Assembly (NCBI RefSeq): GCF_002929505.1
Contig: NZ_PJJL01000072.1
Location: 124,001 to 188,000, forward strand
Length of the DNA stretch: 64,000 nucleotides
Direction of reading: 5' to 3'
DNA from: Cryobacterium sp. Y57
GTDB taxonomy: Bacteria > Actinomycetota > Actinomycetes > Actinomycetales > Microbacteriaceae
This document shows positions 17,055 through 25,669 of this stretch, piece after piece (within the stretch, counting starts at the first letter, position 1; each line of letters opens with the position of its first letter). The notes below the pieces were generated by a model, which searched no databases, had not been told where the DNA came from, and worked only from the letters and a program-made list of their open reading frames with translations. Made by a program: the position numbers and the translations under genes.

Positions 17055-18433
17055 GTCACCTACCCGTACAGGTTCTGAGCCCACTAGATGGCCGCTATCG
17101 AGCCGCCGTTTCCGATCTGGGCGAGTTCCTGTCCGAGGCTGGTCTCAACCGTGCCCGTGTGCGCGTCGAGGTGGAGTGGCTGATCACACTCACCGACCGT
17201 AGTCTGTTTGGTTCCGCGCCCCTCAGTACCCCGCAGAAGCTCGCCCTGCGCTCCCTCGCGACCGACTTCGGTCAGGCCGAGATTGACGAACTGGCCACGC
17301 TCGAGGCCACCACCCGTCACGACGTCAAGGCCGTCGAATACCTCGTTCGTCGACGTCTGGAAACGCTAGGCCTCGGGCACATCAGCGAACTCACCCATTT
17401 TGCCGCCACCAGCGAAGACATCAATAACCTCTCATACGCCCTGACCGTTCGTGATGCCGTCCAGACCGTCTGGCTACCTACGCTGAACTTGGTCATTGAT
17501 GCGCTGCGCAGAAACGCGTTGGAATTTCGAGCGGATGCAATGCTAGCGCGTACCCACGGACAGCCCGCGACGCCGACAACCATGGGAAAAGAACTTGCTG
17601 TGTTTGTTTACCGGCTCGAGCGCATCGTGCGTCAGATCAATGCCGGTGAGTATTTGGGCAAGTTCAGCGGTGCTACCGGAACCTTCGCCGCGCACGTAAC
17701 TGCGGAGCCTTCTGTCGACTGGCCTGCGCTGTCGCGCGAGTTCGTCGAGGGTCTTGGTCTGGGGTGGAACCCACTCACGACTCAGATCGAATCGCACGAC
17801 TGGCAGGCCGAGCTGTATTCGCGCACGTCCCACGCGAATCGCATTCTGCACAACCTGGCCACCGACATCTGGACCTATATTTCCATTGGCTACTTCCGCC
17901 AGATCCCTCAGGTTGGCGCCACCGGTTCTTCCACGATGCCGCACAAGATCAATCCGATTCGATTCGAGAACGCGGAGGCCAACCTCGAACTGTCCTGCGC
18001 CATCCTGGACTCGCTCGCGGCGACTCTCGTGACCAGCCGTCTGCAACGTGACCTTACCGACTCGACCACCCAGCGTAATATCGGTGTCGGCTTTGGGCAT
18101 TCATTGCTCGCACTCGATAATATTCTGCGGGGCCTCGGCGAGATTGATATTGACCGTGCGCTTCTCGCGAGCGACCTCGACTCCAACTGGGAAATTCTGG
18201 GAGAGGCGATTCAGACCGTGATTCGTGCCGAGGTCTCGGCGGGGCGCTCATCGATTGAAGACCCATACGCGCTGCTCAAGGAGCTGACCCGCGGTAAGCG
18301 CATCACGAGCGCCGACCTCGCCGAGTTCGTGTCAGCCCTCGACATCGGCGCCGAGGCCAAGGCCCGGCTCCTGGCCCTAACTCCGGCCAGCTACGTCGGT
18401 CTCTCCGACGCCCTGGTCGATTATTTGCCCTGA
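17051..18433 (+). CDS. purB: Adenylosuccinate lyase
   Basis: This 460-residue enzyme of the fumarase/aspartase superfamily splits fumarate from SAICAR and adenylosuccinate in purine synthesis. The signature GSSTMPHKINP is at about residues 292-302, TSEDINNL supplies the catalytic region near 120, and ARTHGQPATPTT near 170 is typical of PurB. Length is standard for the group. It is coupled to the phosphatase upstream and followed by a strong bidirectional hairpin. Confidence 0.97.
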   Translation: MSHLPVQVLSPLDGRYRAAVSDLGEFLSEAGLNRARVRVEVEWLITLTDRSLFGSAPLSTPQKLALRSLATDFGQAEIDELATLEATTRHDVKAVEYLVRRRLETLGLGHISELTHFAATSEDINNLSYALTVRDAVQTVWLPTLNLVIDALRRNALEFRADAMLARTHGQPATPTTMGKELAVFVYRLERIVRQINAGEYLGKFSGATGTFAAHVTAEPSVDWPALSREFVEGLGLGWNPLTTQIESHDWQAELYSRTSHANRILHNLATDIWTYISIGYFRQIPQVGATGSSTMPHKINPIRFENAEANLELSCAILDSLAATLVTSRLQRDLTDSTTQRNIGVGFGHSLLALDNILRGLGEIDIDRALLASDLDSNWEILGEAIQTVIRAEVSAGRSSIEDPYALLKELTRGKRITSADLAEFVSALDIGAEAKARLLALTPASYVGLSDALVDYLP

Positions 18434-18445
18434 TCAGCCGCCGGT

Positions 18446-18490
18446 CACACGAGAGCACCGTTATCGAAATCGATGACGGTGTCTCGTGTG
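18446..18490. terminator. Bidirectional terminator between convergent genes
   Basis: A stem of about 21 bp (left arm from 18446, right arm ending 18490) with one bulged G, one wobble and a 2-nt loop lies between purB and the convergent membrane gene. No long T-run follows. Confidence 0.7.
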
Positions 18491-18504
18491 TAGCCGGACG
18501 TTGG

Positions 18505-18774
18505 CTAGTGGCCGTTTTGCTCATCAAGGTCACTCTGCTCCGACGCGTTCGGTTTCATACCGAGCACGAGCATCGCGATCACCACGAGCGCCACGATAAA
18601 CGTCACACCAAGACCGATGACGGAGAGTATGAGTTCGCGTGTGGTCCCGAGAATGGTCAACCCGACGAACAGGGCCATCCCAGCAGAGATTGCGAGCAAT
18701 TCGGCCGGCTTCAAGCGATCAGAACGGCTCGGCTGGTGCGCCGGGTCGGGGGTACCAGGAGTCTTTTTGGTCAC
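18505..18774 (-). CDS. Small two-segment membrane protein, unknown function
   Basis: This 89-residue protein has a polar, Pro-rich N-terminus (MTKKTPGTPDPAHQPSRSDR) and two hydrophobic segments at about residues 25-43 and 49-71, then an acidic tail. Similar short proteins are widespread in Microbacteriaceae without known role. GTG at 18774 overlaps the stop of the upstream membrane gene by 4 nt (GTGA), so the two are coupled. Confidence 0.7.
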   Translation of the reverse strand: MTKKTPGTPDPAHQPSRSDRLKPAELLAISAGMALFVGLTILGTTRELILSVIGLGVTFIVALVVIAMLVLGMKPNASEQSDLDEQNGH

Positions 18775-19397
18775 AGGGAGTCCAAATCATCGGTTGCGGT
18801 GTTTGCGGGGGCGGCGTCCGCTGATGCCGTGGCACCAGCACGCTGTCGCGGAGAATCCCCTTTGAGGGACAGCCCGGCAATCGGCAGGAATACAACGAGA
18901 AAGACCAGGTAGGCGCCGAACAACCCGACCGAAACAACCGGGTTGGGCGGAAGCAGCAGAAGGAGCAGGGCGAGTACCGCTGCGCCGATGCCGGTGAAAA
19001 GCCAGTCCTTGGCGGGCAGGGGACGTGAGCGCACCCGGATGCCGGCATAGATTTCGAGCAGACCCGTGACGGCTCCCCAGACGCTCACGACGAAGAGAAA
19101 GAGCCCGTGTCCACCCGTATGGAAAGCAAGGGCCAGCGCCCCAGCGACCATGCTCACGACGCCATGAATGAGAAACAGGCTGCGATCGGTGGTAACGGTC
19201 AGGGAGCGGGGCCCGACCAGTACGAGAAAGAGGCCGCTCGCCAGGGCGAATGCACCGAAAACGACGAGACCCAGCTGCGCAGAGTGATCCCGGTTGAATG
19301 TGATAATGATGGCTGGGATGACTGCGATCATGGCACGCCCAACGGGCACGGCCCAATAGCGGGGACCGACGCTTGATGGTACCTGCGCGTTTGCCAC
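18771..19397 (-). CDS. HdeD/DUF308-like multipass membrane protein
   Basis: This 208-residue protein has six hydrophobic segments in three pairs, the layout of HdeD/DUF308 membrane proteins, and a hydrophilic Ala/Thr-rich C-terminal tail of about 30 residues. It begins with GTG at 19397 behind AAAGAGG. It is the first gene of a two-gene unit with the small membrane protein. The function is unknown. Confidence 0.65.
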   Translation of the reverse strand: MANAQVPSSVGPRYWAVPVGRAMIAVIPAIIITFNRDHSAQLGLVVFGAFALASGLFLVLVGPRSLTVTTDRSLFLIHGVVSMVAGALALAFHTGGHGLFLFVVSVWGAVTGLLEIYAGIRVRSRPLPAKDWLFTGIGAAVLALLLLLLPPNPVVSVGLFGAYLVFLVVFLPIAGLSLKGDSPRQRAGATASADAAPANTATDDLDSL

Positions 19398-19502
19398 GCA
19401 CGACCTCTTTCGTTACAAGGTTGGACAGGCCTAGTCTACGCGGCGACACCGGCCGGATCTGCGAGCGGGCTGCACGCGCTGATGCCCAGAGCGCGGTGCG
19501 AA

Positions 19503-20930
19503 CTACCCGCCCGCCACCATATCGGCGAAGCGCGAGTAGTGGCCGTGGAAGGCAACCGTGACGGTGCGCGTCGGGCCGTTACGGTGCTTGGCCACGATGA
19601 GGTCGGCCTCGCCGGCGCGCGGGTTGTCTTTCTCGTAGGCGCTTTCGCGGTGAAGCAGGATAACCATGTCGGCGTCCTGCTCGAGTGAACCCGACTCACG
19701 AAGGTCGGAAATGGCCGGCATCTTGTCAGCGCGCTGCTCTGGCCCACGGTTGAGCTGGGATAACGCGATCACCGGAACCTGCAGCTCTTTGGCGAGCAGC
19801 TTGAGAGCGCGCGAGAACTCGCTGACCTCTTGCTGGCGTGACTCGACTTTCTTGCCACTGGTCATCAGCTGCAGGTAGTCGATGATGACCATCTTGAGGC
19901 CGACCCGCTGCTTGAGTCTGCGGCATTTGGCGCGGATCTCAACCAGGGTCATGTTCGGGCTGTCGTCGATGTAGAGCGGTGCGTCGTTGATGCGGCCGCG
20001 TGTAGCGGCAATGGTCGTCCAATCGCGCGCCTCAACGGTTCCTTTGCGCATGCTTTGGAGAGGAACGGAAGCCTCCGCTGCGAGCAGGCGCATCGCAATT
20101 TCGCTGCGCCCCATTTCAAGCGAGAAGAAGATGCTTGGCATGTTGTGGTGGATGGACGCCGAGCGTGCGAAGTCGAGGGCAAGAGTTGACTTACCCAACG
20201 CCGGACGAGCCGCCACGATGATGAGCTGGCCACCGTGAAATCCGTTGGTCAGTTCATCGAGGTCCGCAAATCCTGTGGGGACGCCGCTCATTTGGCCGTC
20301 TTTGAGCTTGGCAGCCTCGATTTCCTCGATCGCCGCCGTCACCGCATCGGTGAGCGGAACGTAGTCCTCCGTCTGGGTCCCCCCGGTGACGGCATAGATT
20401 TCGGCCTGCGCGGTGTTGACGAGGTCGAGAACCTCCCCTTCTGCGGCGTAGCCCATCTGGGCGATACGGGTGCCAGCCTCGACCAGACGGCGCAGCAGCG
20501 CGCGTTCGGCCACGATGGTCGAGTAGAACCCCGCGTTGGCAGCTGTGGGCACCAGGCTCGTCAGCGTGTGCAGGTAGTCCGCGCCGCCGGCCCGCGAGAG
20601 TTCACCGACCTTGGTGAGCTCATCGGTGACGGTGATCACGTCGGTCGGTTCGCCCTGGGCATAGAGCGAGAGAATGGCGTCGAAGATGATCTCGTGCTTG
20701 GGGATGTAGAAGTCGCCGCCCCGCACGGTCTCGACAACGTCGGCAACAGCGTCTTTGCTGAGCATCATGCCACCGAGGGCGCTCTGTTCTGCGAGGAGAT
20801 CGTGGGGCAGTGCTCGCTCCGACTTCCAGGCGTCAGCGGGCCGCTCGTTGCGACCGGCTCCACCACTCGCTGACAAACCGTACTCAGTTGACGCTGGCTG
20901 ATTTGCCAGGCCCAGGTGAGCGATTGACAC
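19503..20930 (-). CDS. dnaB: Replicative DNA helicase
   Basis: This 475-residue hexameric helicase opens the fork and loads primase. The N-terminal DnaB domain begins at PHDLLAEQSALGGMML; a RecA-like ATPase follows with Walker A ARPALGKSTLALD near residue 245, Walker B MVIIDYLQLM, and the arginine-bearing SDLRESGSLEQDAD. There is no intein, unlike some mycobacterial versions. A 40-residue polar N-terminal extension is present. GTG at 20930 has AAAGAGG 7 nt upstream. DnaA boxes lie in its upstream region. Confidence 0.97.
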   Translation of the reverse strand: MSIAHLGLANQPASTEYGLSASGGAGRNERPADAWKSERALPHDLLAEQSALGGMMLSKDAVADVVETVRGGDFYIPKHEIIFDAILSLYAQGEPTDVITVTDELTKVGELSRAGGADYLHTLTSLVPTAANAGFYSTIVAERALLRRLVEAGTRIAQMGYAAEGEVLDLVNTAQAEIYAVTGGTQTEDYVPLTDAVTAAIEEIEAAKLKDGQMSGVPTGFADLDELTNGFHGGQLIIVAARPALGKSTLALDFARSASIHHNMPSIFFSLEMGRSEIAMRLLAAEASVPLQSMRKGTVEARDWTTIAATRGRINDAPLYIDDSPNMTLVEIRAKCRRLKQRVGLKMVIIDYLQLMTSGKKVESRQQEVSEFSRALKLLAKELQVPVIALSQLNRGPEQRADKMPAISDLRESGSLEQDADMVILLHRESAYEKDNPRAGEADLIVAKHRNGPTRTVTVAFHGHYSRFADMVAGG

Positions 20931-21388
20931 TCGGCACCTCTTTCTCTGTCGATCTCATAGGTGTATCAGGGCCCACCGACACGACACGGGACACACCAGC
21001 CTGAGCGAGATGCCGACACTGGATCACCCTAAGGAGCCAGTAGCACCTGCCACAAACCCCCCTGTGGATAACCCTGTGGATAATCTGCGCGAAACGCCGT
21101 GGAGATTGTGCAGAACCTGTGCACTCACCTGTGGACAAATATTAAAATTTGACGAATAAAACCGTTTTGATCAGGCTTTTTAATTATCAACATGGCTGTG
21201 AGTAAAGTACCTTCAATAAACCCTTGAACCTTGCCGATACGAATGCTCACCTGTGCACAAAAGCAGCGGGTCAATCCCCCAAAACGATTGTTAACCTCCC
21301 GTAGCGGGGGATTCCCTAGGGAATCCCCCGCTACGGGAGTAGGTGAAAGCTGCCGGCCGTACAGCACCGGGCCCACCGAGGTGCGGTG
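20931..21388. promoter_or_regulatory. dnaB upstream region with DnaA-box cluster and AT-rich tract
   Basis: This gene-free region holds two perfect DnaA boxes TGTGGATAA at 21063-21071 and 21075-21083 (12 bp apart), a near match TGTGGACAA at 21130-21138 and a weaker one at 21252-21260. An AT-rich stretch lies at about 21137-21195. The layout resembles a small origin-like or DnaA-titrating module and could let DnaA control dnaB. Confidence 0.65.
21296..21339. terminator. 44-bp perfect palindrome, probable terminator after rplI
   Basis: The sequence is perfectly self-complementary from 21296 to 21339 with the centre CCTAGG between 21317 and 21318. It lies 50 nt past the rplI stop. On the minus strand it is followed by GGTTAACAATCGTTTT, which is T-rich but not a classic T-run. 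Confidence 0.7.
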
Positions 21389-21838
21389 TTACTTGGCGGC
21401 GACGACCACGAGGGTGATCGTGGCGCTGAGCTCGTCACGAAGACGAACCGTTGCCGTGTGCTCACCGGTCAGCTTGATCGCGGTGAGTTCGATCTTGCGC
21501 TTGTCGACCGTACCGAGGCCAGCGGCTGCGACGGCGTTAGCCACATCCGTGGTCTTGACCGAACCGAACAGGCGCCCGCCGGCGCCGGCCTTGACGACCA
21601 GGGTGACCTTGGTGTTCTCAAGCTTGACCTTGAGTGCCTCAGCCTCTTCGAAGGTGGCGTGCTCGCGCGCTGCGCGGGCGGCCTTGATCTGCTCGATCTG
21701 CTTCTCGCCACCACGGGTCCACGCAACAGCGAAACCCTTGGGAACGAGATAGTTACGAGCAAACCCGTTCTTGACGTCTACGACGTCGCCGGGTGCACCG
21801 AGGCCGGAGACCTCATGCGTCAGAATCAATTTCGACAT
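21389..21838 (-). CDS. rplI: 50S ribosomal protein L9
   Basis: This 149-residue L9 has the N-terminal signature [20 protein letters not shown], a long central helix (about residues 45-75) and a C-terminal rRNA-binding domain with [16 protein letters not shown]. It is last in rpsF-ssb-rpsR-rplI, 9 nt after rpsR. Confidence 0.98.
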   Translation of the reverse strand: MSKLILTHEVSGLGAPGDVVDVKNGFARNYLVPKGFAVAWTRGGEKQIEQIKAARAAREHATFEEAEALKVKLENTKVTLVVKAGAGGRLFGSVKTTDVANAVAAAGLGTVDKRKIELTAIKLTGEHTATVRLRDELSATITLVVVAAK

Positions 21839-21847
21839 TTGGTTTCC

Positions 21848-22111
21848 TTACCGGCCTGAGCCTGCGTAAGGCAGCAAAGCCATTTCGCGGGCGTTCTTGA
21901 CGGCACGGGCGATGAGGCGTTGTTCCTGAACGGAGACGCCTGTGATGCGGCGGGCGCGGATCTTTCCACGCTCGGAGATGAACTTGCGCAGGGTGGGGAC
22001 ATCTTTGTAATCGATGACACCAACCCGAATCGACTTCGCGGGAGCGGCGTTCTTGCCACCCTTAGCTCCGCGAAGCGGCTTGCGGCGGTCGCCGCTCGAC
22101 TTTCCAGCCAT
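21848..22111 (-). CDS. rpsR: 30S ribosomal protein S18, zinc-free form
   Basis: This 87-residue S18 binds the small-subunit platform with S6. The core [20 protein letters not shown] and [22 protein letters not shown] is standard. It has no cysteines, so it is the zinc-free type, although it sits in the housekeeping rpsF-ssb-rpsR-rplI operon rather than in a zinc-regulated one. The N-terminal 30 residues are basic and Gly/Lys-rich. Confidence 0.97.
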   Translation of the reverse strand: MAGKSSGDRRKPLRGAKGGKNAAPAKSIRVGVIDYKDVPTLRKFISERGKIRARRITGVSVQEQRLIARAVKNAREMALLPYAGSGR

Positions 22112-22160
22112 GATTTCCTTACTTTCTCAAAAAAGATGTTAGCTACGCGCCAGGCGTGGC

Positions 22161-22679
22161 TTAGAAGGGGGTCTCGTCGCTGAAGTTGCCTGGACTGTTC
22201 CAGACGTCTCCGCCGGACGCTGCGGGCGCAGCCGTCTTGGCGGGGACGCTGGGTGCCCACGGCTCATCATTGCCCTGACCACCAACAGCGGGAGCGCCGC
22301 TGCGGGGGCCGGACGACTGCGCGCGAGTGAGGGAAGCGGTGGCGTAGCGCAGCGAAGGACCAATTTCGTCGATCTCGAGCTCCATGCTCGTGCGCTTTTC
22401 ACCTTCCTTCGTCTCGTACGAACGCTGCTTGAGACGCCCGGAAGCGATGACACGCGACCCCTTGGTCAGTGAACCCGCCACGTGCTCGGCGAATTCACGC
22501 CAAACGCTCGCACGCAAAAACAGCGCATCGCCATCTTTCCACTCGTTAGCCGCACGATCGAATGTGCGCGGAGTGGAAGCGATGGTGAAGTTGGCAACCG
22601 CCAGCCCGTTCTGCGTATAACGCAGTTCCGGGTCGCTGGTGAGGTTTCCCACCACGGTGATTACGGTCTCGCCAGCCAT
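22161..22679 (-). CDS. ssb: Single-stranded DNA-binding protein
   Basis: This 172-residue SSB has an OB fold in its first 110 residues ([35 protein letters not shown]), a disordered Gly/Ala/Pro linker, and the acidic C-terminal tip SDETPF that docks partner proteins. It lies 3 nt after rpsF. Confidence 0.97.
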   Translation of the reverse strand: MAGETVITVVGNLTSDPELRYTQNGLAVANFTIASTPRTFDRAANEWKDGDALFLRASVWREFAEHVAGSLTKGSRVIASGRLKQRSYETKEGEKRTSMELEIDEIGPSLRYATASLTRAQSSGPRSGAPAVGGQGNDEPWAPSVPAKTAAPAASGGDVWNSPGNFSDETPF

Positions 22680-22682
22680 GGG

Positions 22683-23303
22683 CTACTTGTCGCTTGCCTT
22701 GTCGGCAACAGCGGCCGGAGTGGCCTTGGCAGCAGCAGGCTTGGCGGCAGCAACCTTTGCGGAGGGGACCGCGGTGGAGGCGGCAGCAACCGGAGTGGAC
22801 ACGTCGACCTTGGCGGCAACCGGAGCAGCAGCGGCCGGAGTCTCGACTGCATCGGCAACGACAGGCTTCGCAGCAGCAGCAGCAGCGACCTTGGCCGCAG
22901 GAGCGGCAGCAGCTGCGGCAGCAGCTTCAGCCTTGGCCGCGATAACCTTGGGGTTGGCAGCCTTGCGGGCAGCCTTCTCTGCGGCCAGCTTGCTAGCGAC
23001 GACGACCTGGGCAATGCCCTCTTCGGCGCGGAGCACCTTGGTGCGCATGACTGCCTCGGACAGGCTCAGCTGGCGGTCGAGCTCGACCGTGGCTGAGGCG
23101 TTCGCGGTGAAGTCGACGACGGCATAAATGCCTTCGGTCTTCTTGTTGATCTCGTATGCGAGACGACGACGACCCCAGACATCAACCTTGTCAATGGTTC
23201 CACCATCGTTGCGAACAACGTTGAGGAACTTGTCAAGGCTGGGAGCTACGGTGCGCTCATCGATCTCGGGATCGAGGATAACCATTAGTTCGTACTGATG
23301 CAT
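22683..23303 (-). CDS. rpsF: 30S ribosomal protein S6 with long Ala-rich extension
   Basis: The first 100 residues are an ordinary S6 ([46 protein letters not shown]), which contacts S18 on the platform. Residues from about 105 to 206 are an Ala/Lys/Val/Pro-rich low-complexity tail, doubling the usual 95-135 residues. It resembles the Lys/Ala tails of histone-like proteins, so it may bind RNA or be disordered. AAGGAGG precedes ATG at 23303. It is the first gene of the operon. Confidence 0.95.
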   Translation of the reverse strand: MHQYELMVILDPEIDERTVAPSLDKFLNVVRNDGGTIDKVDVWGRRRLAYEINKKTEGIYAVVDFTANASATVELDRQLSLSEAVMRTKVLRAEEGIAQVVVASKLAAEKAARKAANPKVIAAKAEAAAAAAAAPAAKVAAAAAAKPVVADAVETPAAAAPVAAKVDVSTPVAAASTAVPSAKVAAAKPAAAKATPAAVADKASDK

Positions 23304-23455
23304 GACTAACCCACCTCCTTCGGACTAAAACGGCTACAGACTTTCTGTAACAGGAGGGTTGTGCATGTGCTGAACGCGGAGGCCAGGAATCCGGCACGCA
23401 GGCAACCTGCCCAGACTACCGGATACCGACTCGTTGCGCCAGTTGATCCGCCGGT

Positions 23456-24796
23456 CTACTCGGTCAGAGTCGCGTTTGCCGCGTTCTGGGCGGCGAGCAC
23501 GCCCTGGTGCACCGGGATGCGACCGAGGAAGACCTCGTCAAGCAGTGGCCGCATGGCGTTCTCGGCGGCCGGCCAGCCAGCCCCGCGCGGCGCTGGCGCC
23601 GTTCCGGCAGCCAAAACATCGTAGAACGGGCTGATGTCGACCTTCTCGGCGGCCCAGTAAGCAGCGTATGCAGGCTGCGCGGCCAGCACGGCCGGAGACG
23701 CTGCACCAGACGCACCGATGTACTCGGAGCCGGCCGCGCTCCCGAGCCATTCCAACACGCGCTGAGTTTCCGCCGGGTGCTCCGATGAAGCATTTCCGGC
23801 AGCAGCAATGCCATCGACCCCGCTGATCGAGCCGGCAGGACCGCTGGGAAGTCGCACGATGCCCCAGTCGAAGTTCGCCCCTGCACTCACATTGGCGAGG
23901 TTGTACACTCCGCTCTGGAACAGGGCCATCTTGCCCTGCAGAAACTGCTCGCGGCTGAAATCGCCGTTGGTGTTCGTATCGGCGGCCGACGGAGCGACGT
24001 GCCATTTGTTCATGAGATCGACGAGGTACTGGAATGATGTGAGGCCCGGGTCAGACGCAAAGGCATACTGATTCGATTCATCCTGGAACTGGGCACCACC
24101 GGAAGCCAGATAATTCAGCACCATCGCCTGCAGGTCGTAGCCAGCGTTGTAGCCGTATTGGCTGAGGTCGGAACCGTCGAACTCTGCACTGTCGGCCGTA
24201 TTCCCGTTGTAGTCCTTGGTGAGTTTCTGCAGCACGCTGATGAGGGTGTCGTTGTTCCCGGTGGGATCCCAAGTGAGCGCAGATACGTCTTCGGCGGTCA
24301 GGCCGGCATCACCCAGCAGGTCGGCGTTGTAATAGACCGCGATGCCGGGGTCGGCCAGCTGCGGTACTCCCCACAGCGTGGCATCCCGGGTGTACTGGGC
24401 CACGACGGCGGGAACCCAGCCGGCCTGGGCATCCGCTGGAATGGCAGTCGTAATGTCGATCAGGGCGCCCGCGTCGGCATAGGCAGGATAGCTGCCGCCA
24501 TCGACCCAGAACACATCGGGGGCACTGTCACCGGCAACGTCGGTGCGCAGCTTCTCGAAGTAATCGTTCCACGGCACGATCTCGACGTCGACATGGATGT
24601 CGGGGTTGTCTTGTTCGAAGGCGGTGAAAGACTCTTCGTAAGCGGCAGCGACCTGTTCGTCCCACAGGCGCACGGTCACCGTGGTCGCCGTGCTTCCCTT
24701 GTCAGAGTCGAAGAAATTCAGTGCGGCGACAGCCCCGGTGATGACGAGCAGCACGGCGAGCCCGCCGGCAGCAATGATGGTGGAACGCTTGGCCAT
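23456..24796 (-). CDS. Sugar ABC transporter substrate-binding protein
   Basis: This 446-residue family 1 extracellular solute-binding protein has an N-terminal hydrophobic segment (about residues 8-28) but no cysteine in a lipobox, so it is either membrane-tethered or released rather than lipid-anchored. VTVRLWDEQVAAAYEESF and the APDVFWVDGGSYPAYA region are typical of sugar-binding proteins. AAAGGACATC precedes ATG at 24796. It is the last gene of the transporter unit and lies 42 nt after the second permease. The sugar cannot be named. Confidence 0.88.
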   Translation of the reverse strand: MAKRSTIIAAGGLAVLLVITGAVAALNFFDSDKGSTATTVTVRLWDEQVAAAYEESFTAFEQDNPDIHVDVEIVPWNDYFEKLRTDVAGDSAPDVFWVDGGSYPAYADAGALIDITTAIPADAQAGWVPAVVAQYTRDATLWGVPQLADPGIAVYYNADLLGDAGLTAEDVSALTWDPTGNNDTLISVLQKLTKDYNGNTADSAEFDGSDLSQYGYNAGYDLQAMVLNYLASGGAQFQDESNQYAFASDPGLTSFQYLVDLMNKWHVAPSAADTNTNGDFSREQFLQGKMALFQSGVYNLANVSAGANFDWGIVRLPSGPAGSISGVDGIAAAGNASSEHPAETQRVLEWLGSAAGSEYIGASGAASPAVLAAQPAYAAYWAAEKVDISPFYDVLAAGTAPAPRGAGWPAAENAMRPLLDEVFLGRIPVHQGVLAAQNAANATLTE

Positions 24797-24838
24797 GATG
24801 TCCTTTGTTGACGGATCGAACCTCCCCAGTGGACTAGC

Positions 24839-25669
24839 CTACGCAGATCCCGTGATAGTGATCGACCGCACGAAGCTGCGCTGGAACATCAAAAACAGTG
24901 CAAGGAGCGGAACGAGCGCGAGCGTGGTGGCCGCCATCACGAGTGTCCAGTTGCCGTTGAACTGGCTTTGCAGGCTCGCTGTGGCCACGGTCACAACCCG
25001 CCACTCGGTGCCGGTCGTGACCACGAGCGGCCACATGAAACTGTTCCAGTGGCTCACGATTGTGATGAGGGTCAGGGTGGCGATGATCGGGTGGGACAGC
25101 GGCACGACGATCTCGACCAACACGTCGAGGGTGTTCGCCCCATCGAGCCGGGCCGCATCGATGAGTTCCTGGGGAATTCCGCGAAAATATTCGCGCAGCA
25201 AAAAAATCGCGTAGGGGGAAGCGAACGCGAATGGCAGCACGAGACTCCAAAACGAGTTGCGCAGCCCGGCCTCGGTCATCATCAGGTACAGCGGAACGAC
25301 AAGCACGACCGGCGGGATCATCAGGGTCGACAGATACACCCAGAACAGCACCCGGCGACCCGGAAAGTCGACCCGGGCGAAGGCATAGGCGGCGAGGATC
25401 GAGCAGATTAACTGTCCGACCAGAATCAGCACGGCCGCAAGGACCGTGATCAGGATGGCGCGCCCGAATTGGGCCGGACCGTTCAGCAGCAGCGCAAAAT
25501 TCTCCAGGGTGAACGGGTCTGGCCAGCTCAGCGCCGACTGCTGCGCGAATTGCTCACGCGTCTTGAACGCGGTCAGGATACTCAGCAGGAACGGACCAAG
25601 GGTGAATACGGCGCCCAGGACCAGCACCGAATAGACAGCGGCCGTGGTGGAGAATCTAGCCCATCTCAT
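24839..25669 (-). CDS. Sugar ABC transporter permease (MalG type)
   Basis: This 276-residue inner-membrane permease has six hydrophobic segments and the EAA loop EYFRGIPQELIDAARLDGAN that contacts the ATPase. ATG at 25669 has GGAGGGTCACCT upstream and overlaps the end of the first permease gene by 14 nt; a longer frame adds 76 residues unlike the family. It pairs with the MalF-type permease to form the channel. Confidence 0.92.
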   Translation of the reverse strand: MRWARFSTTAAVYSVLVLGAVFTLGPFLLSILTAFKTREQFAQQSALSWPDPFTLENFALLLNGPAQFGRAILITVLAAVLILVGQLICSILAAYAFARVDFPGRRVLFWVYLSTLMIPPVVLVVPLYLMMTEAGLRNSFWSLVLPFAFASPYAIFLLREYFRGIPQELIDAARLDGANTLDVLVEIVVPLSHPIIATLTLITIVSHWNSFMWPLVVTTGTEWRVVTVATASLQSQFNGNWTLVMAATTLALVPLLALFLMFQRSFVRSITITGSA

